A stretch of DNA of 5,028 bases. It comes from an uncultured Hungatella sp. GTDB lineage: Bacteria; Bacillota; Clostridia; Lachnospirales; Lachnospiraceae. This document shows positions 1 to 5,028 of the stretch, piece after piece. The stretch lies in contig CAUEKH010000234.1 of the NCBI GenBank assembly GCA_959018155.1, positions 1 to 5,028 of the forward strand. The letters are read 5' to 3'. A program made the position numbers and the translations under genes. Under the pieces are notes generated by a model. That model worked only from the letters and a program-made list of their open reading frames with translations. It had not been told where the DNA came from and did no database searches. How positions within the stretch are numbered: the first letter of the stretch is position 1; each line of letters begins with the position of its first letter.

Positions 1-1672
1 CTCCGGAATCGGGCTGTCTTTGGATAGAGAGGCGGATCGTGTACTCATCCTGCGGCTCCTCCTGGGAGTGGAGAATGCCATTTTCAACGAGTGGCTGGAT
101 GGTCATCTTGGGAATCTCCGCCTGTAAAACGGAAGAGTCAATGTCGTATTCCACCACCAGATCGTCAAAGCGAATCTGCTGGATTTTCACGTAGCTGGAG
201 ACGATTTCCAACTCCTTTTCCAGCGTGATGACGGTCTGTTTGCTGCTGAGTGTATTCTGAAGCATATTTCCCAGGGACTCGGCAATCACGGAGATATCCT
301 TTGCCCCGGCTTTCTTGGCCAGCCAGTTGATGGAGTTGAGCGTGTTATACAGGAAATGGGGGTTAACCTGCTGTTCCAGCGATTTCAGCTCCGCCTGGGT
401 GATGAGAAGTTCCTTGACGTAACTCTCTTCAATCAGCTTTTTTAACTCTACGACCATCTGATCGAAATAGGAGTTTAATACGGTCATCTCGTCCTGACTC
501 GTCGTGAGGAGAGAGAAATCTGTGGACTGGGACGTCCCGGCTTCTTGCGAGACCTCCGCACTCTGTGACATTTCGCCAGCCTTTTTCGTTTCCACAACCC
601 GGAACGGCTTTACCGTAAGGTTTGCCCCGGCTGATTCTCCCATGACGCCTTCCTGCCTCACGCGTTCCATCTTTCCCATCAGGAGATGGAACTGTTTGGA
701 AATGTTAGATACAATATTTCCGGCCAGGGCGGAGGCAATTAAAACCGCGGTGATTAAGGAGAGGATAAATACCGGTACAAGGCGGTTTAAGGAGTGGAAA
801 ATATTGTCGTAGGGCACCGCCAGGGAGATGTTCCAGTCTGCCGAGCGGAGTGGAAGCTTCGCGTAGGTGATGAACATCCGGCTTCCCGCCACATTCTTGA
901 TTGCGTATGAACTTCCCGCGGAATACAGGGCTTTATAAAGGGCGGTGTAACTCTCATTGTCGGCCGGATAGATAAGGCGGTCTTTTGCACTGATGAAGAT
1001 TTGAAACTGCTGGCCGCCGGCGTATCTCGACTGGGAGAGACGGTCTATGATCCTGTTTAAATCCATTTCAATGATTAGATATCCCATCGGTTTCAAACTC
1101 AGGTTTTTGACCTGCAGGATTTTTCTGGCGCAGAGGATTCCGGAACCGTCCGTGGTGGAACGCCATACGGCCTGCCCTTCTGCCTCGTCACATTCCTTTA
1201 AAAGTGATTCTTTGTTTTTTTCCGTCTCATGCAGGGCGCTTTTTCCCCACCAGAGGGCGGTGCCATTTTCAGTCAGAATTGTAATATGTATCATATCCGG
1301 GGTATAATACCGGTTGAACATGTCGGTCATCCCTGTCCTGGCTTTCTGGGCCAATAGTTCAGAGTGAGGCAGTGTGTTGTAGGTATTTAAGTTTTCCTGG
1401 AAGGTGGAGTCGAGGCCGATGTAGGAGGAGACGGACTCGATGCTTTCCAGCTGATACGTCAGCTCGTCTGAAAAGAAGGAGAGAGAGTTGGCGGTCTGAT
1501 TGTAAAGCAGCCGGTTGTACTGGCTGATGACGTAGCTGAACCCGAATCCCGTGAAAATGCTGATCGTGGCTGATACTACGGCGATAATCAGAATGAGTTT
1601 CCGTTTTAACTTCATATTGTTAAAAAGATGATTGATATGAGTTATGAGTGATTGCAGGAAGCCCTTGTTCAT
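1..1672 (-). CDS. YesM-family sensor histidine kinase, C-terminus cut by window edge
   Basis: Membrane sensor kinase of a two-component system. It is expected to autophosphorylate on histidine and pass the phosphate to an AraC-type (YesN-like) response regulator. Reading the minus strand from 1672 gives 557 uninterrupted codons to the left edge. Visible parts: a basic N-terminus (KLKRK, 21-25); membrane segment 1 at about 26-48; an extracellular sensor region at about 49-297, probably Cache-like; membrane segment 2 at about 298-318; and a HAMP-like linker from 319. The phospho-acceptor box NPHFLYNTLNS has His439 (bases 356-358), typical of the His_kinase family PF06580. The ATP-binding N-box QPLVENGILHS has Asn531; the glycine-rich boxes lie outside the window. 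The start is supported by AAAGGAG five bases upstream; Met20 is a weaker alternative. Odd: about 50 Ser/Gln/Glu-rich residues (about 343-393) sit where HAMP linkers usually have 10-15. The gene diverges from the transporter genes, which fits control of them. The family call is sure; the ligand is unknown. Confidence 0.95.
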   Translation of the reverse strand, partial: MNKGFLQSLITHINHLFNNMKLKRKLILIIAVVSATISIFTGFGFSYVISQYNRLLYNQTANSLSFFSDELTYQLESIESVSSYIGLDSTFQENLNTYNTLPHSELLAQKARTGMTDMFNRYYTPDMIHITILTENGTALWWGKSALHETEKNKESLLKECDEAEGQAVWRSTTDGSGILCARKILQVKNLSLKPMGYLIIEMDLNRIIDRLSQSRYAGGQQFQIFISAKDRLIYPADNESYTALYKALYSAGSSYAIKNVAGSRMFITYAKLPLRSADWNISLAVPYDNIFHSLNRLVPVFILSLITAVLIASALAGNIVSNISKQFHLLMGKMERVRQEGVMGESAGANLTVKPFRVVETKKAGEMSQSAEVSQEAGTSQSTDFSLLTTSQDEMTVLNSYFDQMVVELKKLIEESYVKELLITQAELKSLEQQVNPHFLYNTLNSINWLAKKAGAKDISVIAESLGNMLQNTLSSKQTVITLEKELEIVSSYVKIQQIRFDDLVVEYDIDSSVLQAEIPKMTIQPLVENGILHSQEEPQDEYTIRLSIQRQPDSG

Positions 1673-1677
1673 GGCGT

Positions 1678-1684
1678 CTCCTTT
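1678..1684 (-). promoter_or_regulatory. Ribosome binding site of the histidine kinase
   Basis: On the minus strand AAAGGAG lies five bases before the ATG at 1672. It decides the start over the in-frame Met20, which has no comparable site upstream. Confidence 0.75.
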
Positions 1685-1714
1685 CGTGGATGAACGTAAA
1701 TTTAACTTGTCTAT

Positions 1715-1720
1715 ATTTTA
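1715..1720 (-). promoter_or_regulatory. Candidate -10 element for the kinase gene
   Basis: The minus strand reads TGGTAAAAT, an extended -10 (TGn plus TAAAAT, five of six bases matching TATAAT). It would start a transcript about 35 bases before the kinase ribosome binding site. No good -35 is seen 16-18 bases upstream; the best hexamer there is poor. The region is very AT-rich, so a chance match is possible. Confidence 0.35.
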
Positions 1721-1753
1721 CCATTAATTAAGAAAAAGAACAGATAAAACAGG

Positions 1754-1792
1754 TGAAAAGTAACATTTTTACACATGAGAAGTAAGCTTTTT
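1754..1792 (+). repeat. Imperfect direct repeat, 22-bp spacing, upstream of the transporter promoter
   Basis: TGAAAAGTAACATTTTT (1754-1770) and TGAGAAGTAAGCTTTTT (1776-1792) match at 14 of 17 positions and start exactly 22 bases apart, about two helical turns. A much weaker AAAAGAA echo lies one more period upstream, near 1734-1740. The second copy ends three bases before the candidate -35 hexamer. Paired, in-phase direct repeats next to -35 are the usual layout of sites for AraC-type activators, and the partners of YesM-type kinases are AraC-type response regulators. The repeat is seen in the sequence; its role as an operator is inference. Confidence 0.5.
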
Positions 1793-1795
1793 TAA

Positions 1796-1824
1796 TTAAA
1801 ATGTGCAAATGAAACTGATATAAT
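1796..1824 (+). promoter_or_regulatory. Extended -10 promoter of the solute-binding protein gene
   Basis: A perfect -10, TATAAT (1819-1824), is preceded by TG one base away (TGATATAAT), making an extended -10. The best -35, TTAAAA (1796-1801), matches TTGACA at four of six positions, with a 17-base spacer. Transcription would start near 1831 and leave a leader of about 135 bases before the GTG start. A strong -10 with a weak -35 and direct repeats just upstream fits an activator-dependent sigma-A promoter. Confidence 0.65.
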
Positions 1825-1834
1825 CAAAACAGTC

Positions 1835-1856
1835 AATGAAAGCGGCCGCTTTTATT
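1835..1856 (+). promoter_or_regulatory. 22-bp near-perfect palindrome at the start of the leader, candidate operator
   Basis: The arms AATGAAAGCGG and CCGCTTTTATT are reverse complements except for one position (1853), and the inner 14 bases (1839-1852) are a perfect palindrome. It begins about four bases after the predicted transcription start, a classic repressor position. The AAAGCG...CGCTTT arms recall LacI-family and CcpA operators, but the centre is four bases longer than the CcpA cre consensus, so I do not call it cre. It could also fold as a short RNA stem. Binding is inference. Confidence 0.45.
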
Positions 1857-1866
1857 CCAGAGAAGC

Positions 1867-1907
1867 AGCGGGTCAGCCGAATCTGTCAGACAGGCGCCAG
1901 GCCCGCT
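1867..1907 (+). promoter_or_regulatory. GC-rich inverted repeat in the leader of the solute-binding protein mRNA
   Basis: AGCGGGTC (1867-1874) can pair with GGCCCGCT (1900-1907) over eight base pairs including one G-U. An inner GCC/GGC (1876-1878 with 1893-1895) could extend the stem after unpaired bases. The loop contains a small palindrome, CTGTCAGACAG (1883-1893). No T-run follows, so this is not an intrinsic terminator. It may stabilise the mRNA or be structural noise. I recognise no known riboswitch class. Confidence 0.3.
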
Positions 1908-1951
1908 TACCTGAAAAGAAATTGTAAATGAAAATGGAATTGATGTCAAAC

Positions 1952-1957
1952 AGGAGG
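1952..1957 (+). promoter_or_regulatory. Ribosome binding site deciding the GTG start of the solute-binding protein
   Basis: AGGAGG is followed by eight bases and then GTG at 1966, the best spacing in the region. An ATG at 1959 is only one base from the site and in another frame. The next in-frame ATG (1984) has no comparable site and would remove the first basic residues of the signal peptide. Confidence 0.8.
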
Positions 1958-1965
1958 AATGTATC

Positions 1966-3360
1966 GTGAGAAAGAAATCAGTGATGAAGAAAACAGCAGC
2001 AGCCATGATGGCAGCGGCAATGGCCATGACAGTTATGACAGGCTGTGGTTCCAACAAGGCAGATTCAGCAAGTACAACGGAAGGCGGGCAGACAACTGCA
2101 GAAGCAGCAGCCACCACTGCCGCAGGAAAAGAAGAAAAGAAAGCTTCCGGCGGCGAGACAGTAATCCGCGTATGCTGGTGGGGAAACCAGACACGTAACG
2201 ACGGAACCGTAAAGGCTTTGGAAATGTATGAGGCAGAGCATCCGGACGTGAAATTCGAAGTAGAGTTCTCCGACTGGAACGGTTACTGGGACAAGCTGGC
2301 AACACAGGCGGCTGGAGGAAACTTACCGGATATTATCCAGATGGACTACGGCTATATCAGCCAGTACGCGGAAAAAGGCCAGTTAATCGGGCTGAAACAG
2401 TACATAGACAGCGGTGCCATTGATACAACGAATATTTCCGACAGTATTTTAAAGAGTGGCGAAGTGAACGGTGATATTTACGGAATCTGCTCCGGCATGA
2501 ATACGAAAGCTCTCCTTGTAAATGAAGATGTGCTGAAGGAGACAGGGGTAACACTTCCGATGCAGCCAACGTATGAGGAACTGTTTGACGCGGCAAAGGT
2601 TATTTATGAGAAGACCGGAATGCAGATTGAGATTCCGTCAAATGATGAGCAGTCCATGCTGCATATAGCCCGCGCCGTTGGTCAGACACTGTACAACAAA
2701 GAAGGCGACGCACTGGCAATGCCTGATGAAACAGTAGCGCTGCGCTATTACACCATGTTAAAGGATACCCTGGATGCCGGTTTCCACGTATCTCCGGAGG
2801 CGATGGCAGAGGCTTCCACAAATCAGCAGAGCATGTTTGCAGCCGGAAAAGAGTGGTGTTCCTTCACAAACTCCAACATGATTGTAAATACGATCAACCA
2901 GTGTGAGGAAGGTATCAATTACAAGATTTACATGTATCCGACCGAGGCAAATGCAGTACAGCAGACATTATTCTTAAAACCGTCCATGTTCTACAGCATT
3001 ACCAAGGATTCCAAGAATCCGGAAATTGCGGCAGATGTTATCAACTATTTAACCAACTCTGAAGAAGCAAACAGAGAAGCTTTAAAGGGCGAGCGCGGCG
3101 TGCCGATCTCCAGCGTGGTTGCAGAGGCTATCAGCCCGGTTGTGGATGAGGTGACAGCAAATATTAATGCGTATGTCAATGAAGTTGCCAAGGTAGCGGC
3201 TCCAATCGACCCGCCATTCCCTCCGGCAGCAGCCGAGATTGGCAAGACTATCAGTGAATTGGCTGATATGGTGCGCTATGATGAGATTTCTCCTGAAGAT
3301 GCAGCTCATGAATTCTATGAGAAGGCTACGGAACTGCTGAAAAAAGGCGCGGAGTCATAA
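1966..3360 (+). CDS. ABC transporter solute-binding lipoprotein, family 1 (CUT1 sugar type)
   Basis: Captures a substrate, probably a sugar or oligosaccharide, outside the membrane and delivers it to the permease pair encoded downstream. The 464 residues are a normal length for extracellular solute-binding protein family 1. Residues 1-26 form a lipoprotein signal peptide: basic RKK and KK, an Ala/Met-rich core, then MTG before Cys27, the predicted lipidation site. A Thr/Ala/Glu/Lys-rich linker (about 28-65) tethers the binding domain. That domain begins with VIRVCWWG (about 66-73), a common opening in CUT1 binding proteins, and includes GGNLPDIIQMD, typical of the SBP_bac_1 fold. The C-terminal part has a DPPFPPAAAEIG stretch and a helical end. 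It is the first gene after the divergent promoter region and is separated from the permeases by a terminator-like hairpin. The start is GTG. Family call is firm; the substrate is not determined. Peptide or other solutes are less likely given the permease type. Confidence 0.95.
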   Translation: MRKKSVMKKTAAAMMAAAMAMTVMTGCGSNKADSASTTEGGQTTAEAAATTAAGKEEKKASGGETVIRVCWWGNQTRNDGTVKALEMYEAEHPDVKFEVEFSDWNGYWDKLATQAAGGNLPDIIQMDYGYISQYAEKGQLIGLKQYIDSGAIDTTNISDSILKSGEVNGDIYGICSGMNTKALLVNEDVLKETGVTLPMQPTYEELFDAAKVIYEKTGMQIEIPSNDEQSMLHIARAVGQTLYNKEGDALAMPDETVALRYYTMLKDTLDAGFHVSPEAMAEASTNQQSMFAAGKEWCSFTNSNMIVNTINQCEEGINYKIYMYPTEANAVQQTLFLKPSMFYSITKDSKNPEIAADVINYLTNSEEANREALKGERGVPISSVVAEAISPVVDEVTANINAYVNEVAKVAAPIDPPFPPAAAEIGKTISELADMVRYDEISPEDAAHEFYEKATELLKKGAES

Positions 3361-3408
3361 TCCGCAGGCTGGCGGTTTGTGATTCGTAAATTCAGTGCCA
3401 ATGGAATC

Positions 3409-3435
3409 AGGGCCGGATGAATGTCCGGCCCTTTT
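3409..3435 (+). terminator. Intrinsic terminator or attenuator after the solute-binding protein gene
   Basis: AGGGCCGGA (3409-3417) pairs perfectly with TCCGGCCCT (3424-3432) around a six-base loop, and the stem runs into TTTT then ATT. The nine-pair GC-rich stem with a short T-run is typical of an intrinsic terminator. Because the T-run is short and permeases follow on the same strand, it probably lets some transcripts through. This would give the usual excess of binding protein over permease. Confidence 0.8.
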
Positions 3436-3436
3436 A

Positions 3437-3516
3437 TTGAAGACGGTGACCTGTGCGCGGAGTGTGCAGGTTATCGTTGAAAACGGTGATCTGTTCGCGG
3501 GTCGTGCAGGTTATCG
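3437..3516 (+). repeat. Two tandem imperfect copies of a 40-bp sequence
   Basis: Copies at 3437-3476 and 3477-3516 start TTGAAGACGG and TTGAAAACGG and both end GTGCAGGTTATCG. They match at 34 of 40 positions and abut with no spacer. The period is not a multiple of three and no ORF with a ribosome binding site runs through, so the repeat looks non-coding. Within copy 1, ACCTGTGC and GTGCAGGT can pair (eight pairs, two of them G-U) around a seven-base loop. In copy 2 the outer five pairs are kept, one C-G changing to T-G. Function unknown; it may be a processing or stabilising element just after the terminator, or a recent local duplication. Confidence 0.75.
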
Positions 3517-3535
3517 TTTCCCATAAACAGGCGAG

Positions 3536-3559
3536 AACTGTGTACAAAGTATACCGGTT
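3536..3559 (+). other. RNA hairpin candidate between the tandem repeat and the permease gene
   Basis: Bases 3536-3545 (AACTGTGTAC) can pair with 3549-3559 (GTATACCGGTT) over ten pairs, including two G-U, with C3554 bulged and an AAA loop. There is no T-run after it, so it is not a terminator. With the hairpin-forming repeats before it, it may form a structured 5' end protecting the permease mRNA. It could also be chance. I see no convincing promoter between 3436 and 3629. Confidence 0.3.
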
Positions 3560-3629
3560 ACGCCAAAGGTAAGCTGCACGGAAACGCACAGATTACCATT
3601 TTCCCCGAAAGTTAATGTTATGTCAACCT

Positions 3630-3635
3630 GGAGGT
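3630..3635 (+). promoter_or_regulatory. Ribosome binding site deciding the start of permease 1
   Basis: GGAGGT lies six bases before the ATG at 3642. An in-frame ATG at 3615 lies upstream of this site, so the site would be inside that longer reading frame; nothing like a ribosome binding site precedes 3615. The start at 3642 is therefore preferred. Confidence 0.85.
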
Positions 3636-3641
3636 GTCGAC

Positions 3642-4556
3642 ATGAGTAAAAATAAAATGAGTTTATCTGCCACACTGAACAAGGAGAGTGTGGCAGGTTA
3701 CGTGTTTATTCTGCCATTTATTATCGGTTTCCTGGCATTTTCCGCGATACCGATACTGATTTCTTTATATTTATCCTTTACCGAGTATGATGTGCTGGGA
3801 ACAGCCAAGTTTATCGGGATTGATAATTACGTCCGGATGTTTACGGATGACGCAAAGGTATGGAAGACATTTGGCGTTACCTTCTTTTACGCGATTGTAT
3901 CTGTGCCGTTAAAACTGGTTATGGCGCTTGCGGTAGCCATGCTGTTTATGAAAAATACGAGATTTACGGGATTTATGAGAGGTGTCTATTATCTGCCTTC
4001 CATCATGGGCGGAAGTATCGCGGTGGCGGTTCTCTGGAGACGTCTCTTTGCCAGCGACGGTGTTATCAACTCAATTTTAAGCGCCTTCGGTCTTCCTGGA
4101 GATATCGCCTGGCTGGGCCGGAAGGATACGGCTATCTGGACGCTGATTATCCTGGCGGTGTGGCAGTTCGGTTCTTCCATGTTAATCTTTTTAGCCGGCT
4201 TGAAACAGATTCCGACGAGTCTCTATGAGGCGGCCACGGTGGACGGCTGCTCGAAGCCGAGACAGTTTTTCAGCATCACCTTACCGATGTTGACTCCGGT
4301 GCTGTTCTTTAACCTGGTTCAGCAGACCATCAACGCGTTTATGGCATTTACACAGAGTTTCGTTATCACTAACGGCGGTCCCAGAGACTCCACCAGGTTC
4401 TACTGTGTCTACCAGTATCAGCGCGCCTTTGAGTTCCATGAAATGGGTTACGCCAGCGCTATGGCATGGTTTATGCTGCTGGTGATCGGAATTATGACGG
4501 CGCTTATCTTCAAATCATCTACCAAATGGGTCTATAATGAATCGAAGGAGGAGTAG
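3642..4556 (+). CDS. CUT1 sugar ABC transporter permease, UgpA/LplB/MsmF-like
   Basis: One half of the membrane channel of the importer, pairing with the next gene product; both would couple to a cytoplasmic ATPase not seen here. The 304 residues give six predicted membrane segments, at about 18-42, 79-102, 113-132, 164-188, 216-240 and 268-291. The ATPase-contact EAA loop is clear: Glu196-Ala-Ala, Gly202, then Ile212-Thr-Leu-Pro215. TNGGP at 243-247 and KFIGIDNY at 56-63 are typical of this permease subfamily. The start at 3642 follows GGAGGT at good spacing and drops nine unlikely residues from the longer frame. The gene follows a 281-base gap with terminator-like and repeated elements, and the next gene starts within six bases of its stop, so the permeases form a tight translational unit. 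Fold and role are firm; substrate unknown. Confidence 0.95.
   Translation: MSKNKMSLSATLNKESVAGYVFILPFIIGFLAFSAIPILISLYLSFTEYDVLGTAKFIGIDNYVRMFTDDAKVWKTFGVTFFYAIVSVPLKLVMALAVAMLFMKNTRFTGFMRGVYYLPSIMGGSIAVAVLWRRLFASDGVINSILSAFGLPGDIAWLGRKDTAIWTLIILAVWQFGSSMLIFLAGLKQIPTSLYEAATVDGCSKPRQFFSITLPMLTPVLFFNLVQQTINAFMAFTQSFVITNGGPRDSTRFYCVYQYQRAFEFHEMGYASAMAWFMLLVIGIMTALIFKSSTKWVYNESKEE
4547..4553 (+). promoter_or_regulatory. Ribosome binding site of permease 2, inside the end of permease 1
   Basis: GGAGGAG lies within the last codons of permease 1 and eight bases before the ATG at 4562. An in-frame GTG at 4556, overlapping the TAG stop of permease 1, is an alternative start five bases after AAGGAG (4545-4550). 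It would add only two residues. ATG is preferred. Confidence 0.7.
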
Positions 4557-4561
4557 TGGAA

Positions 4562-5028
4562 ATGGGTACAAAAACTAAAAGAACGCTGGGACATTTTATC
4601 TTTGTTGTGGCAGTTCTGGCTATCGGCTTCGTGATGATTTACCCTCTGCTCTGGATGGTGATGAGTTCCTTTAAAGCCAACAATGAGATTTTTAACAATG
4701 CGAAGAGCCTGGTTCCGGAACAGTTCCATTTTGAAAATTACACCAATGGCTGGAAGGGATTTGCTAAAATCAGTTTTACAACATTTTTCAAGAATTCCTT
4801 CTTCCTGTCGGTCGTTGGAACGATTGGTTCCGTATTTTCCTCGGCATTTATTGCCTTCGGGTTTGCAAGACTCCGGTTTAAAGGAAGAAATTTCTGGTTT
4901 ATCTGTATGCTGGTCACGATGATGCTGCCATTCCAGGTTATCATGATTCCGCAGTACATTATCTTTAATAAGCTGGGCTGGGTGGGAACCTTCCTGCCGC
5001 TCATTATTCCGCCATTTTTTGGCGGCGC
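4562..5028 (+). CDS. CUT1 sugar ABC transporter permease, UgpE/LplC/MsmG-like, cut by window edge
   Basis: Second half of the membrane channel, partner of permease 1. The frame stays open for 155 codons to the right edge; family members are usually about 270-300 residues, so roughly half is present. A basic start (KTKR) leads into membrane segment 1 (about 11-34), followed by WMVMSSFK, a conserved stretch of this subfamily. The periplasmic-side loop EQFHFENYTNGW is typical, as is AFGFARLRFKGRNFWF with its basic turn after segment 2. The next conserved region, MLPFQVIMIPQYIIFNKLGWVGT, is characteristic of UgpE-like permeases. The EAA loop that contacts the ATPase lies beyond the edge. Five bases separate it from permease 1, which suggests translational coupling. 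The family call is firm; the substrate is unknown. Confidence 0.93.
   Translation, partial: MGTKTKRTLGHFIFVVAVLAIGFVMIYPLLWMVMSSFKANNEIFNNAKSLVPEQFHFENYTNGWKGFAKISFTTFFKNSFFLSVVGTIGSVFSSAFIAFGFARLRFKGRNFWFICMLVTMMLPFQVIMIPQYIIFNKLGWVGTFLPLIIPPFFGG

Noticed and set aside
504..1307. Open frames on the plus strand (504-812, 1047-1307) and a second minus-strand frame (787-990) inside the kinase gene
   Set aside because: All are shadows of the kinase frame, which reads without interruption from 1672 to the left edge with clear family motifs.
1724..1799. Two TTAATTAA palindromes (1724-1731 and 1792-1799), one near each divergent promoter
   Set aside because: The surrounding DNA is very AT-rich, so such palindromes are expected by chance, and their positions relative to the two -10 elements are not symmetric.
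1959..2198. Plus-strand frame from the ATG at 1959 overlapping the start of the solute-binding protein
   Set aside because: The ATG is one base from the AGGAGG site, too close for initiation, and the product has no recognisable features; the GTG at 1966 opens a clear lipoprotein.
3418..3441. Tiny frame ATGAATGTCC... (seven codons) as a leader peptide
   Set aside because: It lies in the terminator loop and stem with no ribosome binding site.
3477..3492. Possible CcpA cre site (TGAAAACGGTGATC) in repeat copy 2
   Set aside because: Only the left half fits the cre consensus; the right half lacks the TTTCA side, and copy 1 fits worse. It is better explained as part of the tandem repeat.
3550..3623. 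Promoter for the permeases (TATACC at 3550 or TTATGT at 3618)
   Set aside because: Neither has an acceptable -35 at normal spacing, and the first is part of a hairpin stem.

Overview
The window holds part of a carbohydrate-uptake locus of a Gram-positive bacterium. The likely source is a Clostridia member, perhaps Lachnospiraceae-like. This rests on strong AGGAGG-type ribosome binding sites, a lipoprotein with an Ala/Thr/Glu-rich linker, a YesM-type sensor kinase beside a CUT1-type ABC transporter, and a base composition that looks close to balanced. The taxonomic call is inference; no rRNA or other marker gene is present.

Layout: (1) Bases 1-1672, minus strand: a YesM-family membrane sensor histidine kinase, open from its start to the left edge, where it is cut within the ATP-binding domain. 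(2) Bases 1673-1965: a divergent regulatory region. For the plus-strand transporter genes it holds, in order, a 22-bp-spaced direct repeat, an extended -10 promoter with a weak -35, a near-perfect 22-bp palindrome at the predicted transcription start, a GC-rich leader inverted repeat and a strong RBS. A weaker promoter candidate points toward the kinase. (3) Bases 1966-3360: a GTG-started family 1 solute-binding lipoprotein. (4) Bases 3361-3641: a non-coding gap with an intrinsic-terminator-like hairpin, an imperfect tandem 40-bp repeat and a second hairpin. (5) Bases 3642-4556: the first permease (UgpA/LplB/MsmF-like). (6) Bases 4562-5028: the second permease (UgpE/LplC/MsmG-like), cut by the right edge.

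How the parts work together (inference from family knowledge): the kinase probably senses a sugar or glycan signal outside the cell and phosphorylates an AraC-type YesN-like response regulator. That regulator is not in the window; it would most likely follow the kinase beyond the left edge. It would then activate the solute-binding protein promoter. The binding protein delivers the sugar to the two-permease channel. No ATPase gene is visible; many Gram-positive CUT1 transporters use a shared MsmX-type ATPase encoded elsewhere. The hairpin after the binding-protein gene would allow partial termination, giving more binding protein than permease. The substrate cannot be read from sequence alone.

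I see no mobile element, CRISPR array, tRNA, rRNA or phage gene. The gene content is ordinary. The parts that merit a second look are regulatory: the direct repeats and palindrome around the divergent promoter, the tandem repeat between binding protein and permease, and a long insertion in the kinase HAMP linker.
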